This document shows positions 1-10,987 of a stretch of 64,000 nucleotides of DNA, piece after piece. The DNA is from Fagopyrum homotropicum (Eukaryota > Streptophyta > Magnoliopsida > Caryophyllales > Polygonaceae): positions 30,085,001 through 30,149,000 of the forward strand of contig BSWB01000003.1 of NCBI GenBank assembly GCA_033239125.1, read 5' to 3'. A model generated the notes under the pieces. It searched no databases. It was not told the DNA's origin and worked only from the letters and a program-made list of their open reading frames with translations. The translations under genes were made by a program, and so were the position numbers. The first letter of the stretch is position 1. The number at the start of each line of letters is the position of its first letter.

Positions 1-1851
1 GATGTTGATTTTGTCTTTTCCAAAGATTGCCTTGAGGCTTTTTGTAGGTTGAAGAACGCTTTGATCTCCACACCTATAATGCAACCTCCGGATTGGAGTC
101 TACCGTTTGAGATCATGTGTGATGCAAGCGATGTAGCCGTTGGGGCTGTTTCGGGGCAAAGGAAAGATGGGCGCACTCATGCCATTTATTATGCTAGCAA
201 GACGCTAGATGATGCCCAACTCAATTATGCTACCACCGAGAAGGAGTTGCTAGCGGTTGTGTACGCATTTGAGAAGTTCCGCTCATATCTTGTTGGAGCA
301 AAGGTCATAGTTTATACGGATCATGCTGCGATCCGTTATCTACTTACCAAGAAGGATGCCAAACCTAGGTTGATTCGGTGGATCCTTCTTCTTCAAGAGT
401 TTGATTTAGAAATCCGGGATAAGAAGGGAACCGAGAACTCCGTGGCGGATCACCTTAGTAGACTCCCACCATTGGAGCTTGAAAGAGATGACATCCCGAT
501 TGATGATTCATTCCGGGATGAGCAATTGCAAATGGTGGAGGAGTGCTTGTTCCAAGTGTCTAGAGGAAGTGAGCCATGGTTTGCCGACATTGTGAACTAT
601 CTTGTGTGTGAGGAAGTGCCTCCCGGTTTGACATATGCCCAAAGGAAGAAGTTCTTCAAGGATGTGAGGCACTACTATTGGAGTGAGCCGCTTTTGTTCA
701 AGAGAGGGCCGGATGGAATGTTTAGAAGATGCATACCGGAGGATGAGGTGGAGTGTGTGATCCGCCATTGTCATTCCTTGTCATGTGGAGGGCATGCTAG
801 CTCACACAAGACATGTGCTAAAGTGTTGCAATCGGGCTTCTTTTGGCCAAGTTTGTTCAAGGATGTGCAAAGCTTTGTGGTAGCTTGTGATGCTTGCCAA
901 AGGACGGGCAACATCTCAAGGAGGAATGAGATGCCCTTGAACAACATACAAGAAGTGGAAATATTTGATGTGTGGGGTGTGGACTTCATGGGACCATTCC
1001 CTTCTTCATGTGGCAACCTCTACATCCTATTGGCGGTTGACTATGTTTCAAGATGGGTGGAGGCAATCGCTTCTCCTACAAATGACGCCAAGGTTGTAGT
1101 GCGGTTCTTCAACCGAGTGATCTTTCCTAGGTTTGGAACACCAAGGGTGATCATTAGTGATGGAGGGAAGCACTTCACAAATAGGAATTTTGGAGCACTT
1201 TTGGCTAAGTATGGGGTGACTCATAAGGTGGCAACACCTTACCATCCCCAAACTAGTGGCCAAGTGGAGATCTCCAACCGGGAGATAAAGGCCATTCTCA
1301 AGAAGACGGTATCTAGAACTAGAAAGGATTGGGCTATGAAGCTCAATGATGCCTTGTGGGCATATAGGACCGCTTTCAAGACACCAATTGGCACTACTCC
1401 TTACAAGTTGGTCTATGGAAAGTCTTGCCACCTTCCGGTAGAAATAGAGCATAGAGCGCATTGGGCCATCAAGTGGCTAAATTTTGATCTCAAAAAGGCC
1501 GGAGAGAAGAGGTTGCTTGATATGAACGCACTTGAGGAGATCCGGTTGGATGCATACGAGAATGCCCAGATCTACAAGGAGAGGACCAAGCGGTGGCATG
1601 ACAAGAGGATCATCCCCAAGGAGTTGAGTGAAGGAGACCTTGTCCTTCTCTTCAACTCAAGGCTGCGGCTCTTTCCCGGAAAGCTCAAATCAAGATGGAC
1701 CGGGCCATATGTGGTGAAGAAGATCTTTCCCCATGGAGCTATTGAGATAGGAGGGGAGCATTGTGAAAACTTTAAGGTGAATGGGCACCGGTTGAAGAAG
1801 TATATCCCGGGAGCTCCGGTGGATATGATTGCCCCACTTTACCTTGAATAG
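1..1851 (+). CDS. Athila element A, 3' part of pol (RNase H, integrase)
   Basis: The reading frame is open from base 1, so the gag, protease and reverse transcriptase parts lie outside the window. The visible part starts in the RT-RNase H connection and contains the RNase H domain (CDAS, TTEKE and YTDHAA blocks), an H2C2 integrase zinc-binding module (HCHS...CDACQRTG), an integrase core with the catalytic triad in GVDFMG, ISDGGKHF and GQVEIS, and a C-terminal GPY/F-type module (RWTGPY). The frame is undamaged to its TAG stop, so this copy is recent. It is closely related to, but distinct from, the pol of element E. In the cell it would copy RNA to DNA and insert it. No chromodomain is visible after the GPY/F module, as expected for the Athila lineage. 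Confidence 0.93.
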   Translation, partial: DVDFVFSKDCLEAFCRLKNALISTPIMQPPDWSLPFEIMCDASDVAVGAVSGQRKDGRTHAIYYASKTLDDAQLNYATTEKELLAVVYAFEKFRSYLVGAKVIVYTDHAAIRYLLTKKDAKPRLIRWILLLQEFDLEIRDKKGTENSVADHLSRLPPLELERDDIPIDDSFRDEQLQMVEECLFQVSRGSEPWFADIVNYLVCEEVPPGLTYAQRKKFFKDVRHYYWSEPLLFKRGPDGMFRRCIPEDEVECVIRHCHSLSCGGHASSHKTCAKVLQSGFFWPSLFKDVQSFVVACDACQRTGNISRRNEMPLNNIQEVEIFDVWGVDFMGPFPSSCGNLYILLAVDYVSRWVEAIASPTNDAKVVVRFFNRVIFPRFGTPRVIISDGGKHFTNRNFGALLAKYGVTHKVATPYHPQTSGQVEISNREIKAILKKTVSRTRKDWAMKLNDALWAYRTAFKTPIGTTPYKLVYGKSCHLPVEIEHRAHWAIKWLNFDLKKAGEKRLLDMNALEEIRLDAYENAQIYKERTKRWHDKRIIPKELSEGDLVLLFNSRLRLFPGKLKSRWTGPYVVKKIFPHGAIEIGGEHCENFKVNGHRLKKYIPGAPVDMIAPLYLE

Positions 1852-1858
1852 ACGCCCC

Positions 1859-1912
1859 CGAGTTTGGTCAAGCTAATGACCTTAAAGAAGCGCTTGGTGG
1901 GAGGCAACCCAT
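1859..1912 (+). other. Conserved block with short hairpin just after pol stop, element A
   Basis: Directly after the pol stop is a block shared with element E (20,380-20,433). It runs from GTTTGGTC through a CTTAAA-AAGCGCTT core to the inverted repeat TGGGAGGCAACCCA at 1,898-1,911. Conservation outside any open frame suggests an RNA or DNA signal at the junction between pol and the downstream region. Its function is not known to me. Confidence 0.6.
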
Positions 1913-3519
1913 TGGTAACATTTCCCTTTTCTCGTTTTGTTTTTGTTTTAGATTTTTCTGTTTTTGTGTGCTTTGTGTGTGTGTTAGAATCTTGGTAGCG
2001 TTGGAAGCTTTGCTTGGCAAGTGAATGATGATGATGAACCCCTCATCAATTATGGGTGGAGCGGATGCGGAACTTGGACGGCTAGCGGTGCCTAGCGCGG
2101 GTCCCGACGCCTTGATGAATGCTAAGAGCTCTCTACCATGGTTATAGGATCATCCAACATCAATTCCACTTGAGAATCCCAAATACCATAGCAAACCATT
2201 TTTACATTGTGAGAGCCCTCTTTCACTCTTCTTTACTTCATTTACACATTGGGGACAATGTGTTTCTAAGTATGGGGTGGGGTTTGCAGGATCCTTTGCA
2301 TGATGAGCATCTAGGATAGTTTAATATTTACACATGACTTGCATTGTATATATTCATTTCGAAAATTCCATAAAAAATCAGAAAATTTAAAACAAATTTG
2401 TGCTTTCTAGGCTTGGATATGACCCTAATGATGAATCTTGTCTTGTGGATTGGCTATGGATGGCCTTATGTGTTAAATTGATGAATGCATATGTGGACTT
2501 GAAATACTTATCTTGAATTTCATGAATGACTTGTGATTATGATGTTTGTCTAGAATGGATTGAGTATTGAAGGTCGAAATTACATGATAGTTCTTGCATA
2601 CCATCTAGGAATGAATAAGGCAATTCATCTTCCTCTAATTCTCATCTTGATCATGATTGTTTGAGCACCTCAATTGATATAAATTTGACCTCTTTTGACC
2701 CATCCGGGAATAGGAGCATGTTAGTGTGTTGATGTGTGTGGAAAGCAAGTGTGGGGTGAAGTTGTTGATGAAAAGAATGTCATGCATAAAAATGCTGAAT
2801 TTGTTGTGAAAGTGTAGACAAAAATATAGGTTTGGGGACGTTGGTTTAAATGACAAGTAACTCGGTACACTTCACATAATCGGGTGTTGGTGCCTTGCCA
2901 AAGTCAAATAAACCAATAGTCCTAACGAGCTTTGGTATGTGTGCCCGGTGTGGATGCACCTCGAAAAATAGAAAAAGCCCGAGGATGGCTCATCACCAAG
3001 GTTTCGGCTTTTGTACACCAATGTCATTATCTCAAAAATAAGTGAAGAAAAAGAAAAGAAAGAAAAGATAGAGAAAAGTATACACTTGAGGGAAGTTGAT
3101 CGAGGACAAGATTGTGGAGTTAGTTCCTTTCCCGAATTAGCACCACATAGCCTAGAAAAATCCCCACCTAATCACAACGTTTCTTGGCCGTTTAATTCAT
3201 AAGACCTTATGACCTATTTGCATGTTTTGTAAGACTTAGTAATCTAGATTGGATATGCTCTTGATCATCTTGACTTCTTCATCTTTACATTTCATTGCAT
3301 GCTATCAAGTTAAGTGTAATTGTCTTTCCATGCTTTCATTTATTTGATACATAATTGCTTATCCATTGCCATGAAACATGACTATGAAGGTGATCCAATA
3401 TTAGAAGCACAACTCCAAAAAGATTTTGCCATTTTTCTGCATACATAAATCATGTCATCTCTTAGTCTATAGTTGGGAATTTGCTCGGGGACGAGCAAAC
3501 CTTAAGTATGGGGTATTTT
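1913..3519 (+). other. Element A untranslated 3' region, no env-like ORF
   Basis: No convincing coding frame occurs here, whereas element E has a 522-codon second gene in the corresponding interval. A G-rich tract (CTAAGTATGGGGTGGGG, 2,267-2,283) follows a GGGGACAATGT block and matches element E at 22,881-22,897. A second tract, CTTAAGTATGGGGTATTT (3,501-3,518), lies directly against the 3' LTR and is the likely polypurine tract that primes plus-strand synthesis. The rest is AT-rich without recognisable features. Confidence 0.6.
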
Positions 3520-5327
3520 TGATAACACGATTTATGACTAGTTTTTAGGTAATCATTTAGATAGATTTCTCGCTCATTCATGCATGGTTTAGCACTAGTT
3601 AACGACGTTTGCACTCAATTCACGTATTATGTCGAGATAGACGTCTACACGGACTTGTGCATTGCTTTGTAGGTATATTGGGAGATTTAGGAGCTAAAAC
3701 GATACGTTTGAGGATCGTTCATCAAGGTGACACACCCTCGGACTCATTAGGATGCAAGCTAAAGGCTAGGGAGGACTCATGGAACCTTGTCAACACAAGC
3801 CATGCACCAAATCGAAGCTTAATGATCAAAGGCAAAGCTGAAGCACAAAATCACGGTTCACTGACACTCCACGGCCGTGGAACTGCCCGTGGATTTTGCC
3901 AGGTTTTCGTGACAGCTGTGCCACGATCTCTTGGCCAGCTCTTGCAAAGTTGTAGTATAAAAGTGGTCCTGCATTGGCTGAGAAGAGCATCTTGGAGCAG
4001 CTCTCCATTATCCACTATCATCAAATCAAAATATTCTCTCAACAAGAAGATTCTTGGAAGAAGGAGGTAGAAGGAAGCTACCATTGGAGGAAGAGCTTCA
4101 TTGAAGAAGAAGAGCACACCATTGATAGATTTTGATAGCCTTGTAGTGAAGAATTTCGGAATCGATTTCTTGAGTTGTATGAACCATTTGAACCTTCTTT
4201 AAGAAGGGTTGTGAGTCATTCTAATTCCATTTTCAGCTTGGTTTCGCTTACTTAACTTGTTCATCTTTTTCTCTTCATTATCTTGCAAATGGAAGCCATG
4301 ATTTTATGTTCAATGATTTCGATTGCTATGGTGAATGTTGTAGGCTAAATAGATGTGATTCTAGGGTAAGGAAGGAATGGTTATGGCTACGACTATGATA
4401 GGATGGACTTAGATTAGACCTTGGATGACTCTCTTGCTTGGACGTAGTTTCTGTTGGAGTCCACGGTTTGTTCTTGCCTTTCCACGGCCGTGGAAGGTGT
4501 AGAACACCCCGTCATTCTCCCTTGTTTGATGGATCTAGCTTTAGATTGTTAGAATGTTGAAATCCTAAGAGTTTGTTAAGGTTAAATCTACCCTAGGGTG
4601 ACCTAGTGTTAGCAACTAAGTGTTAGAAGAGACTTACCCGGTGATTCTACTCTTAGATTTCAAAGATGACAAACCCTAGGTAGTGGTGAGCCTCATAAGC
4701 CGCCATTGGATTAAGTGTGCTAGGATAGTTGTTTAGGACTAACCCTTTCGAGACCTACCCGGTAAGGATAGGTTAGATCCCTAGGCAACAATCCGGTTTG
4801 TGTAGAATTCCATCTCTTAGGTTCTTAGAGACTTACCCGGTAATGAGACCTTAGGAATGGACTAGTGGACCATGAGACCTACCCGGTGATTGATCCCAAT
4901 CTAGAAACATTTACTCCCGACACATCGTAGATCATCCAAGGAATGATTAGATAGCTTGAGTCTTATGCCATAACCGGAACTTCCAACCCCTAGAATCCGC
5001 TTCTCTATCCTTGATTTTTATCTCGTGTTTAGCTTGTTTGTTTGTGTTGATTCATTAGCTTAGTTGATTGTTTACCTTGCATCATTTGTGATCCTTGATT
5101 GATCACCTAAAAACCAACCAAAAACATTAAAGTTTTCATTTCTTTATTTCTTCTCTTTTCTTAACCTAGATCTTCACTAATCTTAATCATAAATCGAATC
5201 AATCTCACCTTAGTCTTTGTGTTCGACCTTGGAATACTATCCCTACTACAAACGTCCCGTACACTGCGGGTTCGCCAGGAGTTAGGAGAAATATAACGAG
5301 TACAAATTTAAAACCCATTGCGTATCA
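3520..5327 (+). repeat. 3' LTR of Athila element A
   Basis: The LTR begins TGATAACACG straight after the polypurine-like tract and ends GCGTATCA, giving matching TGATA/TATCA termini over 1,808 bp. A TATA box (TATAAAAG) lies at 3,956-3,963. The GTACACTGCGGGTTCGC block near the end is shared with the LTRs of element E and, in reverse, element B. Copies of the palindrome CCACGGCCGTGG occur at about 3,868-3,895 and 4,461-4,495. The bases beyond 5,327 read as integrase of element B on the other strand, so A is inserted in B. The 5' LTR of A is outside the window. Confidence 0.85.
3956..3963 (+). promoter_or_regulatory. TATA box of LTR A
   Basis: TATAAAAG lies about 440 bp into the LTR, downstream of the palindromic words at 3,868-3,895. 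It is the best candidate for the U3/R boundary promoter. Confidence 0.6.
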
Positions 5328-8300
5328 CATCTTGAGCGTAATAAAGGTCCCATGAAATCAACTCCCCATACATCGAAAATCTCAACCTCCTGTATATTGT
5401 TGAGTGGCATCTCGTTCCTTCTAGATAAGTTCCCTGTTCTTTGGCATGCATCACAAGAAATAACAAACGTTTGCACATCCTTAAATAATGTAGGCAAAAA
5501 GAAATAAGAACGCAATACCTTAGCGCATGTCTTGTGAGCGCTAGCATGTCCTCCACAAGGAAGCGAGTGGCATTGCCGTATAACACTAGTAACTTCATCT
5601 TCTGGAATGCATCGTCGAAGCATCCCATCCGGACCCCTCTTAAACAATAGAGGTTCATCCTAGTAATAGTGACGTACATCCTTGAAGAATTTCTTCCATT
5701 GAGCGTGCGTCAATCCGGGCGGTAGTTCCTGGCAAACAAGATAATTAACAATATCAGCATACCAAGGTTCTTTCTTATCAGAAGCTTGGTGGAGTCAGTG
5801 CTCCACCAACTGTAAATGAGTCTCGGAAAAGGGTGTAGGAAGTTTGTCGTCTTCAGTTGACAACATCTCGCTTGCTGCCTCGGTCGGTGTCCGAGGTGGG
5901 TGACCGAGATGTTCTTCAAATAAGAACATCTCGCTTGGTCCAGAAAGTGCCTCGGTCGAGGTACTGGAACTGGTACCGAAACTCAAATTTCTTCTCTCCT
6001 GGATCATTTTTTCAATCTTAGCTCCTGGATCTGCTTCCAATGCCTTTAAGATTCGTATATTTGCATCACAAGAAATATCTATACCTTCCTCCATTAAGCT
6101 AAAACTAATAACTCTTTCAAGAGGATCATTAATAAGGATAGAGCTCGTCAATTCTCTTGATTCTTCTTCATCATTGATGTTGAAGATGTCATCCTCCAGC
6201 GGCTCTCCTTTCATTACAGCAAGCAATGCAAACTCCACTTGATCACCGCCAATGTTGAATTTCAACTTGGCGTTCTTACAATCCACATTGCAACCCGAAG
6301 TTGCTAGAAATGGTCTGCCGAGAATGATAGGAACGGGATAATATGCGGGTATATCAAGTACAACAAAGTCTATAAGTAAATAGAAGTTACCTAACTTAAC
6401 GGGAACGTCTTCCAAAATGCCCACGGGATGGGTAATGGAGTGATCTACCATGTACAATCTTATCTTCACCGGCTTGGGCTCTCCAAGTCCGATCTTCTCA
6501 CATAGCTCTAGCGGGATGATGCTCACGCTAGCTCCTAGATCAAACAATGCCTCATAAGTTACATCCCGAACTTGAATGGGAATGCAAAATGAGCCGGGAT
6601 CTCTCAACTTGGGTAGCATCTTCTCCTTCATGATTTGAATGAGTTCCGAGGATTTAGATGTCATCCTTACTTCTCCGAATCTTCCAGCTTCCTCTTCCTT
6701 GATAGGATCTCTTTTAAGAACTTTCCATAGGCAGGCATCCCTAGAATAGCATCAAGGAAAGGGATGTTAATGTGTAGTTTATTCATCAAGTCAAGGAACT
6801 TACCAAAATGCTTGTCTAGATGTGCTCTGGCCCTTGACTGAGGGAATGGAAGTGGTGGTTTATAAGTAGGAGGTGGGACATAAACTTCAGATTTGTCCTT
6901 TGCTTTCTGGGACTCCACCTCGGGTGGCATCTCGACCGAAGTGTTCCTCGTCTGTACCTGGACCGAGGTGTTCATCGTCTCCACTAGCACCGACCGAGGT
7001 ACTGGATCTGCAATTTTCAGTCCATTTCCCGTCGTTATTGTCATGATCTGTCCTTTGGGGTTGCTCTTTGTCCTTGCTAGGAGCTTCCCTGGATCTCTTG
7101 GCGCTTCATTCGCCTTATTGAAGAATTGTTGCTCTAAGGCTTTTTGTGCCTTTGAAAATGAAGTCATAGACGTCTCCATAGCATTGAGCTTGATCAAGAT
7201 GGCCTCCAGCACTGCATCTTTCTTCTCTGGCTGGGACGAACTTGATCCAGGCTCTTGGCTCTTCAATGGAGTAGAAGAAGAAGAAGAGGGGTTACAAAAA
7301 TTATTAGAATTGGAATTAGAATAAGAGTTACCTGGATTTTGTTGGTTAGATCTCCAATTGTTGTTGTTGGAGCCTCTATTGTTGTTGTAATTGTTGTTCC
7401 GGGACCCTTGGTTGTTATTTCTCCCTTGATATCCTCCATCTTCCTTCTTTGTATGAGCCACCAAAAGGTCCTTCAATTGCTTCACATCGTTCTTGAGGGA
7501 GATGAGTTGATTATCATTTGATGGAGTGTCCTGGAAATTAACTCTCTTAACTCCATTTTCTGCTCCTTGGTGGGAGTACTTCTCCATATGCAAAGCTTGC
7601 TTCTCAATGAACTCCCAAGCTTCGTCTATTGGCATATCCATGAATGTGTTGGCGGAAAGTAATTGAAGATTGAATTGGGTAGCTCCATCCAATCCCTTGA
7701 AGTATATCTCCAACAATTCTATCTTTGGAATCCCATGATGTGGGCAATCTAACAGAAGATCTTTAATTCTCTCCCATGACTTGGACAAACTTTCCTTGTC
7801 CTTCATGATGAATGCATTAATCTTCCCTCTCATTTCAGCGGTTTTGGAGGGGGGAAAGAACTTTGTTAGAAACTCCGTCGTCATCTCTTCCCAAGTGTTG
7901 ATCTTTCCGCGTGGAAGAGATTGATATCAAGTAAGCGCCCTATCCTTCAAAGAAAAGTAGAAAAGCCTTAGCTTGTAGTTGTTGTTTTCCAGCCTTGAAG
8001 GTCTCAAGGTCTCCATCAGGATCTCGTAGTTTTGCAAATGTTGATGCGGAGATTCCCTCTCTAAACCTCCTGGCATTGGTGGATCATGGATAGAACTTGC
8101 AGTCGAAGTTCGTAATCATGCTTCGCTGGATCACCTAGGTTGACTCCTGGACGCCTTACTTGCTGATTAGGGTCCATCCTCTGTCCTAGGGTTTGTGGGA
8201 TTCCTGCAAAAAGAACATCTCGGACATGCATCCGAGGTGGATGTATCTTGGCCGCGGCAACTGGGACTGGGTTCTGCCTCGGTCGAGAATTAGGTTGATG

Positions 8301-8474
8301 CAGAATCTGGGCTCGTAGATCGGCCATATCCGCTTCAATCTCTGCATTTCTGGTGCGAGTTTGCTCTCTTTCTTGCTGCAGTTCCTCCCTGTTGAGGCGC
8401 AGCTGTTCCAGCACCTCCTTCAATTCGGCCTCAAGATCGCGATCTCCTTGATTGGCCATCTTAGCTTCTTTCAA
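5328..8474 (-). pseudogene. Athila element B gag-protease-integrase, RT/RNase H deleted
   Basis: Read leftwards from an ATG at 8,474: an N-terminal coiled coil (about 8,460-8,330), the LGQRM linker, a retrotransposon gag domain (TEFLTKFFPPSKTAEMRGK onward, 7,884 to about 7,600), an Asn-rich tail (7,440-7,310), and an aspartic protease with the DLGAS active site (about 6,530-6,545) and ILGRPFLATSG (6,295-6,340). It then jumps from the post-protease linker straight to the pre-integrase segment and H2C2 zinc region (5,795 to 5,340). Reverse transcriptase and RNase H are missing. Further damage: a frameshift near 8,090, a 1-nt loss at the gag/protease join near 6,680, and stops replacing tryptophan codons near 7,929, at 5,795 and near 5,663. 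The integrase core is cut by element A at 5,327/5,328. The copy cannot move by itself. Confidence 0.88.
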
Positions 8475-8650
8475 GCGTCATTTGTATGTCTTTTCTGGTT
8501 CGGGATCGTAAGGAACGATTTCCTTCCCAGTACGGGTTCTTCGCATAAACCTAAGAAAAAGATCCTGCGAAAACACTCAAGTAGAGTAATTAGTAGCAAC
8601 AAGGGCAATTGCCCCGAAAGACAACTGCAACCGGCTCGGTCTAGACCAAG

Positions 8651-8668
8651 TCCCCGGCAACGGCGCCA
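8651..8668 (-). other. Primer-binding site, element B
   Basis: On the minus strand this reads TGGCGCCGTTGCCGGGGA, a few bases inside the 5' LTR. It is identical to the site in element E and is the Athila-type PBS usually ascribed to tRNA-Asp. Confidence 0.8.
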
Positions 8669-8674
8669 AAAACT

Positions 8675-10442
8675 TGTTCGCTCCAAATGGTGTGTGCAAG
8701 CTTTAAATTTATATCCCAAGAAATATGCTTAAAACAAGGATGCGAACCCGCAGTGTCCGGATCAATTATAGTAAAAAACAAGAATTTCAGGGGTCGATCT
8801 CAGGGACTTAGGTGAAACTAAGCAAGAATAGGTTGTCAATGTAACTAATAATCACAAAAGCAATTAAAGCAATCAAAGATGATAATAAGGTCAAATAAGG
8901 GAAAATGCGGATGCTAGAGATTAAAGCATCTAGTTGTGGTTCCGACTCAAGATCTCAAAGGATAATGCGGACAAAGTTAAGATTTTGCTAAGGGAAGGTG
9001 TTTCATAAGGTGGGAATAGATTACTGGGGAAGTCTCACTACTCACTAATCCCAAACCAAAGAACCTATTACCGGGTAAGTCTCAAGGTACTAAGGAAAGG
9101 AACTATAATCTCAAACCAACACACCACCTAAGGGAATAGAATCAACCTTTACCGGGTAAGTCTCAGGCTAACTCACAAAGATGGGATGAAGGCACACTCA
9201 AACCCCAATAAAGGATAAACCTTTATTACCTACACTTATGATCATAGGTAAACAAACTAAGGAATCACCGGGTAAGTCTCATCCTAGGCTTGCATTGAAC
9301 CAGGAAAGGTGTAATAAGAATAGGATTTGGCAAACTAGAACTCTTAACTCTCAGTTTTGGGTCAGAAAAGGTCACCTCGTTCAGTCAAGTTCCACCCCGG
9401 CCGAGATGTTCATCGACTGAGCGAGATGTTCTAGGGTTAAGGTTAAAGACTTGAGCTTTCAGGGTCCTGCTGGGATTAAGATCATTCTATCATCGTCTTT
9501 CCCACAACTTTCAGCCAATCACCCTAGAATCGCACAAGAAATTTAGCCACTCATCATCATGAAAACAATAATTGAATAAAAGGTGAAGGAATGAATATTC
9601 GAACAAGTAAACCTTAAGAAAAAGGCTTCAATAATGAATCAAATAAACAACAAATCAGCGTTCCTCAGATCACAATTCGAACAAGACAATAAACCAAAGG
9701 GAATCTAAGAAAATCTTACAAACTCTCTCTAATGCTATCTCAAAACTATCAATCCTTCCTTGATTGATCTTCAATCTTCCCTCAACTTCCAGAAATTCTC
9801 CCTAATTGTTGTGTATTCTCAACCTCCAAGCCTACGACAATGTGAAGATGTTGAATTGTGGAAAATCTAGCCCCTTTTATAGGAGAATTATCTTCTAAAG
9901 ATAATAATATCTTAAAAATATAATATCCTATAAAATATATCATATCTCTAAAATAGATCTTCCAAAAATAAGATCTTCCTTCTAGAAATCCAGCCCAAAA
10001 ATATAAGATATATTCTTCCCAAAAATAAAAGATCTCAGCCCAAAAATATGATCTCGCCGGCGACAGGGTGTTCGCCTCGGTCAGGGAGCTCCTCAAGATC
10101 ACCTCGGTCGAGGTGACACTGTAGCTCACCGAGGTGACTCAACTAAATGTGAAATCTCTCAAATCTGGTCCAAAGTAAATCTTCTTCATTAATTCCTTCC
10201 TTCTTGAGTTCTTCCTTAAGCTCCAGAATGTAGCTCATATGACTCCTTAGCTCCTTGGCTCCATTTTAGTACAAACTGTGTCATTTTACCTATGATTACA
10301 ACGAAACTTGGTGTAGACCTCGATTCCCGTAAAGGTAGATGAAACAACAATATAATCACATAATATACATCCATACATGCAGATTTATGAAGATTAAACG
10401 TCTAAACAAGTCCCAAAATATAGACTATAATACATGCTATCA
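8675..10442 (-). repeat. 5' LTR of Athila element B
   Basis: On the minus strand the LTR begins TGATAGCATG at 10,442 and ends CGAACA at 8,675 (1,768 bp), followed by the PBS. A TATAAAAGG box is at 9,873-9,881. The GAACCCGCAGTGT block near 8,746 is the reverse of the conserved GCGGGTTCGC block in the other LTRs. Repeated words around CCTCGGTCGAGG lie at 10,072-10,140 and 9,375-9,432. The second LTR is off-window, beyond element A. The LTR is inserted in the older LTR C. Confidence 0.82.
9873..9881 (-). promoter_or_regulatory. TATA box of LTR B
   Basis: The minus strand reads TATAAAAGG, downstream of the CCTCGGTCGAGG word cluster, in the same arrangement as LTRs A and E. Confidence 0.55.
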
Positions 10443-10987
10443 GATGTCATTCCACTCGAGGTATGTTGAATTCTTGTGCCAAAATGCTTCTTACTCCGAG
10501 TGGACTCGATACACTAAAGCTAAGTTGCCAGTTTTTCTTCATGGACCGAGTGACATGTCTTCTTAGGTCGAGTGATCTTTCTTTTTACTTTGAGTTTTGT
10601 AGTTTCACTCGACCTTAGTTGACATTTGCACTCAAAATTCCTCTTACTTTGGGTTTGCACTTCTTCTTACCTCGAGTGCAGCTTCACTCAAGGCTTCTTT
10701 ATGGAGGTTTTCTTGCTCATTCGGCTTCTTGGAAAGGGTGATTTTTGGTTTCTTTCCTCCTTTGCTCCATAGATGATGATGATGGCTTGATGAGTGTTCC
10801 TTGGAATTGCTTGGGATGTTCATTTATGCTCCATTTGATACTTAAATCACTTATAAACATAAAACACAACGAGAGTGGACATTCTTTGACATTTAAGATA
10901 TAAGATAAGATGTAGATGTCTATTCCATGCAAAACTAAGGAAAACACATAAAAACGTCTAAAAGGATAGCATGCAAGCATGCTATCA
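10443..10987 (-). repeat. Truncated Athila-type LTR fragment C
   Basis: The minus strand begins TGATAGCATG at 10,987, the same start as LTR B, and continues with LTR-like sequence until cut by LTR B at 10,442/10,443. It carries its own iterated words around ACTCGAG and ACTCGGT (10,455-10,690), unlike those of A/E or B. Only the first ~545 bp remain. Confidence 0.65.

Noticed and set aside
3609..4070. 153-codon open frame
   Set aside because: It lies within LTR A across the TATA box and palindromic words; no protein similarity recognised.
10337..10566. 75-codon frame spanning the B/C LTR junction
   Set aside because: It crosses the insertion boundary at 10,442 and is therefore fortuitous.
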